Assembly: GCA_002448495.1 (NCBI GenBank)
Contig: DJYL01000039.1
Coordinates: forward strand, 1-17,528
Length of the DNA: 17,528 bases
Source of the DNA: Pseudoselenomonas ruminantium
GTDB taxonomy: Bacteria; Bacillota; Negativicutes; Selenomonadales; Selenomonadaceae
Direction of reading: 5' to 3'
The notes beneath the pieces were generated by a model. The model was not told where the DNA came from. It searched no databases and worked only from the letters and a program-made list of their open reading frames with translations. Made by a program: the position numbers and the translations under genes. This document shows, one piece after another, positions 14,868 through 17,528 of the stretch (position 1 is its first letter; each line of letters opens with the position of its first letter).

Positions 14868-14871
14868 TCCT
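14843..14871 (+). promoter_or_regulatory. Promoter of the bioA-bioY-bioD operon
   Basis: TTGACA (14843-14848), a 17-nt spacer and TATCCT (14866-14871), with a start point near 14878. A second possible -10 box, TATAAT (14832-14837), sits between the two operator halves but lacks a good -35. Either promoter would be covered by BirA. Confidence 0.6.
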
Positions 14872-14898
14872 TTTTACTGTAATCTTTACGAGGAAGCG

Positions 14899-14937
14899 AT
14901 GAATATGCAGAAAACAAGGGAGGATGCACGAAAATGA
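14899..14937 (+). CDS. 12-codon reading frame before bioA; leader peptide or displaced BioA N-terminus
   Basis: ATG at 14899 opens the peptide MNMQKTREDARK and stops at a TGA that overlaps the bioA ATG (ATGA). GAGGAA lies a few bases upstream. The length and the ending just before IWYPY match the N-terminal stretch that precedes HIWHPY in E. coli BioA, which this bioA frame lacks. The two frames would join if the run of four A at 14931-14934 had one more A. It may therefore be a real leader, a single-base sequence error, a mutation, or a -1 frameshift site. Confidence 0.5.
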   Translation: MNMQKTREDARK

Positions 14938-16142
14938 TATGGTACCCTTACCAGCAAATGAAGAACATGAACGCTCCTTATGAGATAATTCGGGCGGAAG
15001 GGCCTTATCTCTATACCAAGGATGCCAAACTACTGGATTCCATCTCCTCATGGTGGAGTGTTATCTATGGCTACCATCAGCCACAAATTACCGCCGCCAT
15101 CTGCCAGCAGGCGGAAAAATTTTCCCACATCATGCTTGGCGGTCTGACCCATAAGCCCGTGGAGGAACTGTCGGAAAAACTTGCCGCCTGGCTGCCCGGT
15201 GATTTGGATTATTGCTTTTTCTCCGATTCCGGCAGTGTAGCGGTGGAAGTCGCGTTGAAGATGGCTTTGCAGTATTATGTGAACCGTGGAGAAAATAACC
15301 GCTGTACCGTATTGGCGCTTGAACATGCCTATCACGGCGATACCTTCAAAACCATGTCCGTTGGTGATGACGAGGATTACCATTTCATTTTGCAGGTATA
15401 TGGCAAAAATCCCTATGTTGTGCATATTCCTACGGAGATTGCGGCTTTGGAGAAAGCCTTTGCCCAATATGGCAGTGAACTGAATGCGTTTATTGTTGAA
15501 CCACTGCTCCAAGGTGCAGGCGGTATGCGTATGTACGATATCGCTTTCCTGCAGCGGGCCAGAGAACTTTGCGACGAATATGGTGTTTTGCTGATTTTCG
15601 ATGAAGTGGCAACCGGTTTTGGGCGAACCGGACACCGCTTTGTCGCAGATATCGTTTTACCAGATATTCTGGTACTGGGCAAGGGGCTTACCAGCGGACA
15701 TATCGGCCATGCAGTTACGGTAGCCAATAAAAAAGTCTTTGCCGCTTTTTATGATGATGCGCCGGAAAAAGCCCTGATGCACGGCCCCACTTTTATGGGC
15801 AATGCCTTAGCCTGTGCCGCAGCCAAGGCCTCTATTGAGCTGTATGACCAACTGGATGTAACCGCCAGAGCCAGACATATGGAGGAAATCGCCAAAAGAG
15901 AACTGGCCGGCTTTACCGACCCGCGTATCCGGGAAATACGGATTATGGGCGGCTGTGCCTGCATTGAGGTATATGACGAAAAGACGCTGGCAGGCTATCA
16001 GCAGTTTGCGTACGCGCGTGGTGTCTTTGCCAGACCTTTCCTGACCTACCTTTACTCCATGGCACCCTACATCCTCACCGATGAGGAACTCATTCATATC
16101 TATGCCGTGATGAAAGAATGGTTTGTAAACTACGGAGGCTGA
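14934..16142 (+). CDS. bioA: Adenosylmethionine-8-amino-7-oxononanoate aminotransferase (BioA)
   Basis: A PLP-dependent class III aminotransferase that makes 7,8-diaminopelargonic acid (DAPA) from KAPA with SAM as amino donor, the step before BioD. The 402 residues carry the PLP lysine K250 (LVLGKGLTSGH), the PLP-binding aspartate D223 in FDEVATGFGRTG, GSVAVE (100-105), YHGDT (133-137), HGPTFMGN (283-290) and R367 near the substrate carboxylate. SSWW (38-41) also matches BioA rather than other class III enzymes. As annotated it begins MIWYPY, about 11 residues shorter than E. coli BioA (HIWHPY at 12-17); the missing part seems to lie in the upstream 12-codon frame. GGGAGG precedes the ATG at 10 nt. 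First gene of the BirA-controlled operon. Confidence 0.95.
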   Translation: MIWYPYQQMKNMNAPYEIIRAEGPYLYTKDAKLLDSISSWWSVIYGYHQPQITAAICQQAEKFSHIMLGGLTHKPVEELSEKLAAWLPGDLDYCFFSDSGSVAVEVALKMALQYYVNRGENNRCTVLALEHAYHGDTFKTMSVGDDEDYHFILQVYGKNPYVVHIPTEIAALEKAFAQYGSELNAFIVEPLLQGAGGMRMYDIAFLQRARELCDEYGVLLIFDEVATGFGRTGHRFVADIVLPDILVLGKGLTSGHIGHAVTVANKKVFAAFYDDAPEKALMHGPTFMGNALACAAAKASIELYDQLDVTARARHMEEIAKRELAGFTDPRIREIRIMGGCACIEVYDEKTLAGYQQFAYARGVFARPFLTYLYSMAPYILTDEELIHIYAVMKEWFVNYGG

Positions 16143-16146
16143 ACTC

Positions 16147-16734
16147 ATGAAAAATCTGAATACACGCGAACTTGTACTCTGCGGCCTGTTCATTGCCCTG
16201 ATTACCGCAGGTACGTTTATCCGCATTCCGGTGGGTACGGATGTCTATACTCTGCAATTCCTGTTTACCCTGCTTGCAGGGCTGATCCTCGGTGCCCGTC
16301 TGGGAGCCATCGCCGTGGGCACCTATGTGCTGCTGGGCTTAATTGGGGTGCCAGTATTTGCTTCCGGCGGCGGTCCTGCCTATATGCTGCAGCCCACCTT
16401 TGGTTATCTGCTGGCCTTTATCCTGCAAGCATGGCTGGGCGGTTCTTATGCGCGCCGCAGTGCTGCTGTTTCGTATGGCCGTCTGCTGACGGCTAACCTT
16501 TTGGGCATGACCGTTGTTTATCTGATTGGCATAAGCTGGTTCTATCTGGTTTCCAATTATGTGATTGATGCGCCTATCCCCCTTTGGACGGCTGTTTTCT
16601 ACTGCGGTGTTTTGCAGGCAATACCTGACTTTCTTCTCTGTCTGGCGGCAGCAGCCATTGGCTTGCGCTGTTATCAAAGCGGTGTATGGATAGAGGAAAA
16701 CCGCGCAACTGCCCATAAGGAGGTGTGCGCATGA
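16147..16734 (+). CDS. bioY: Biotin transporter BioY
   Basis: The substrate-binding membrane (S) component of an ECF-type biotin uptake system. It either works alone or with the shared ECF ATPase module, which is not in the window. The 195 residues have about six hydrophobic segments. The family signature GVPVFASGGGPAYMLQPTFGYLLAF (near 62-86, shown here as its key residues) places the conserved Gly-rich loop before the PTFGY motif. The ATG is 4 nt after the bioA stop, and its ribosome site GGAGG lies in the last bioA codons. The stop overlaps the bioD start (ATGA). Co-transcription with bioA and bioD lets the cell raise synthesis and uptake together when biotin is short. Confidence 0.93.
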   Translation: MKNLNTRELVLCGLFIALITAGTFIRIPVGTDVYTLQFLFTLLAGLILGARLGAIAVGTYVLLGLIGVPVFASGGGPAYMLQPTFGYLLAFILQAWLGGSYARRSAAVSYGRLLTANLLGMTVVYLIGISWFYLVSNYVIDAPIPLWTAVFYCGVLQAIPDFLLCLAAAAIGLRCYQSGVWIEENRATAHKEVCA

Positions 16735-17444
16735 GCAAGAATCTGTTTGTCACAGGAACCGGCACAGAGATAGGCAAAACGTACATTGCCGGTCTCATTG
16801 TAAAAACACTGCATGAAGCGGGGCTGAATGTTGCGTATTACAAGGCTGCCATGAGTGGCAATGAACGGCGCCCCGATGGCAGCCTGATTCCGGGAGATGC
16901 GCTCTTTGTCAAGGAGATTTCCGGCATTTCCCAGAGCCTTGAGAGCATGTGTCCCTATGTATATGAAAATGCGGTGTCCCCACATCTTGCCTCCCGTATA
17001 GAAGGCAATCCTGTAAACATGGATGTAATCGAGCAGACCTTTCAGGCGGTCTGCCATACTCATGATTATGTGGTTGTCGAAGGCAGCGGCGGTATCACCT
17101 GTCCCTTGCGTTTTGATGAAGAAAAAATCTTTCTGGAAGATATTGTGCGCAGGTTCAGCCTGCCCAGTCTTCTGGTAGCAGATGCCGGACTTGGCACCAT
17201 CAACGGCGTAGTGCTCACCTATGAATACATGGAACAAAAGAAACTGCCCTTAAAGGGCATTATCTTCAACAATTTCCATCCTGGCAATGTAATGGAAGAA
17301 GACAACCGGCACATGTGCGAAACGCTAACCGGGCTTGACGTGCTATCCTGCGTCAGTCAGGGCGACAAAAATCTTCCCGGCCTGAGCGCCGAAAAACTTG
17401 CTGCATTATTTGCAGACAGTTTCCTGCAACCAGAAAGCTTGTAA
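16731..17444 (+). CDS. bioD: ATP-dependent dethiobiotin synthetase BioD
   Basis: Closes the ureido ring of dethiobiotin from DAPA, CO2 and ATP, the next-to-last step of biotin synthesis. The 237 residues show the P-loop GTGTEIGKT (9-17), the substrate lysine K38 in YYKAAMSG, and the switch-like VVEGSGGITCPL (near 113-124), which is VVEGAGG in most BioD proteins. I chose the ATG at 16731, which has AAGGAGG 7 nt upstream, over the GTG two codons earlier. It overlaps the bioY stop by the ATGA arrangement, so translation is coupled. BioB, needed for the last step, and BioF are not in the window. Confidence 0.94.
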   Translation: MSKNLFVTGTGTEIGKTYIAGLIVKTLHEAGLNVAYYKAAMSGNERRPDGSLIPGDALFVKEISGISQSLESMCPYVYENAVSPHLASRIEGNPVNMDVIEQTFQAVCHTHDYVVVEGSGGITCPLRFDEEKIFLEDIVRRFSLPSLLVADAGLGTINGVVLTYEYMEQKKLPLKGIIFNNFHPGNVMEEDNRHMCETLTGLDVLSCVSQGDKNLPGLSAEKLAALFADSFLQPESL

Positions 17445-17528
17445 TGCTCAATTGCAGTTTATCGGTCAGTTAGTGTTGAAGGTATCCCGTCCATGCGTTG
17501 TTCGGGGGTGAACGGGGAGTAATTTTTC
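17445..17528. other. Sequence after bioD, nothing recognised
   Basis: 84 nt to the window edge with no start codon plus ribosome site and no clear terminator. The last bases include a GGGGAG purine run (17513-17518) that could be a ribosome site for a gene beyond the edge, but the distance to a start cannot be judged. Confidence 0.3.

Noticed and set aside
14821..15051. A minus-strand small frame over the bioA promoter
   Set aside because: It covers the operator and the start of bioA antisense, with no ribosome site or family likeness.

Overview
The window is a piece of a bacterial chromosome, most probably from a Negativicutes firmicute (Selenomonas, Mitsuokella or Megamonas type). This is inference. 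It rests on three things: the minus-strand block yybS-gdpP-rplI-lon-dnaB, in which a Lon-type protease sits between rplI and dnaB; strong AGGAGG ribosome sites and sigma-A-like promoters of firmicute style; and an exported protein with a classic signal peptide, which fits the two-membrane envelope of this class. I see no rRNA, tRNA, CRISPR array, phage gene or transposase.  Layout: (1) 1-1440, minus strand: the 5' part of a sucrose-type PTS permease in the rare domain order EIIA-EIIB-EIIC, cut by the window edge. Its promoter is overlapped by a perfect 10-bp inverted-repeat operator. (2) 1565-8340, minus strand: a tightly packed housekeeping operon with its own extended -10 promoter, reading yybS, gdpP (c-di-AMP phosphodiesterase), rplI, lon, dnaB. 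Gaps are 2 to 10 nt, and gdpP and rplI overlap by 29 nt. (3) 8395-9156, minus strand: a TauE/SafE (YfcA-like) permease, divergent from (4) 9247-11410, plus strand: a fused ThrE amino-acid exporter and AzlC. (5) 11411-14109: a repeat-bearing spacer, then two minus-strand genes that overlap by 22 nt. They encode an exported protein with a leucine-carboxyl-methyltransferase-like fold and a dicarboxylate/amino-acid:cation symporter with an N-terminal RsbW-like but degenerate ATPase domain. This pair separates azlC from its usual partner azlD. (6) 14269-14638, plus strand: azlD with its own promoter. (7) 14761-17444, plus strand: a strong hairpin terminator, a BirA-type biotin operator nested in an 11-bp inverted repeat, then bioA-bioY-bioD.  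How the genes fit together: the minus block joins replication (DnaB helicase), translation (L9), protein quality control (Lon) and c-di-AMP turnover (GdpP). The middle is devoted to amino-acid and small-solute traffic across the membrane: export by ThrE and AzlC/AzlD, uptake by the symporter. The right end is biotin supply, with two synthesis steps (BioA, BioD) and uptake (BioY) under one biotin-responsive operator.  The most unusual parts are the symporter fused to an anti-sigma-factor-like domain and coupled to an apparently exported methyltransferase-fold protein, and the 5' end of bioA. There, a 12-codon reading frame that looks like the missing BioA N-terminus lies one base out of frame.
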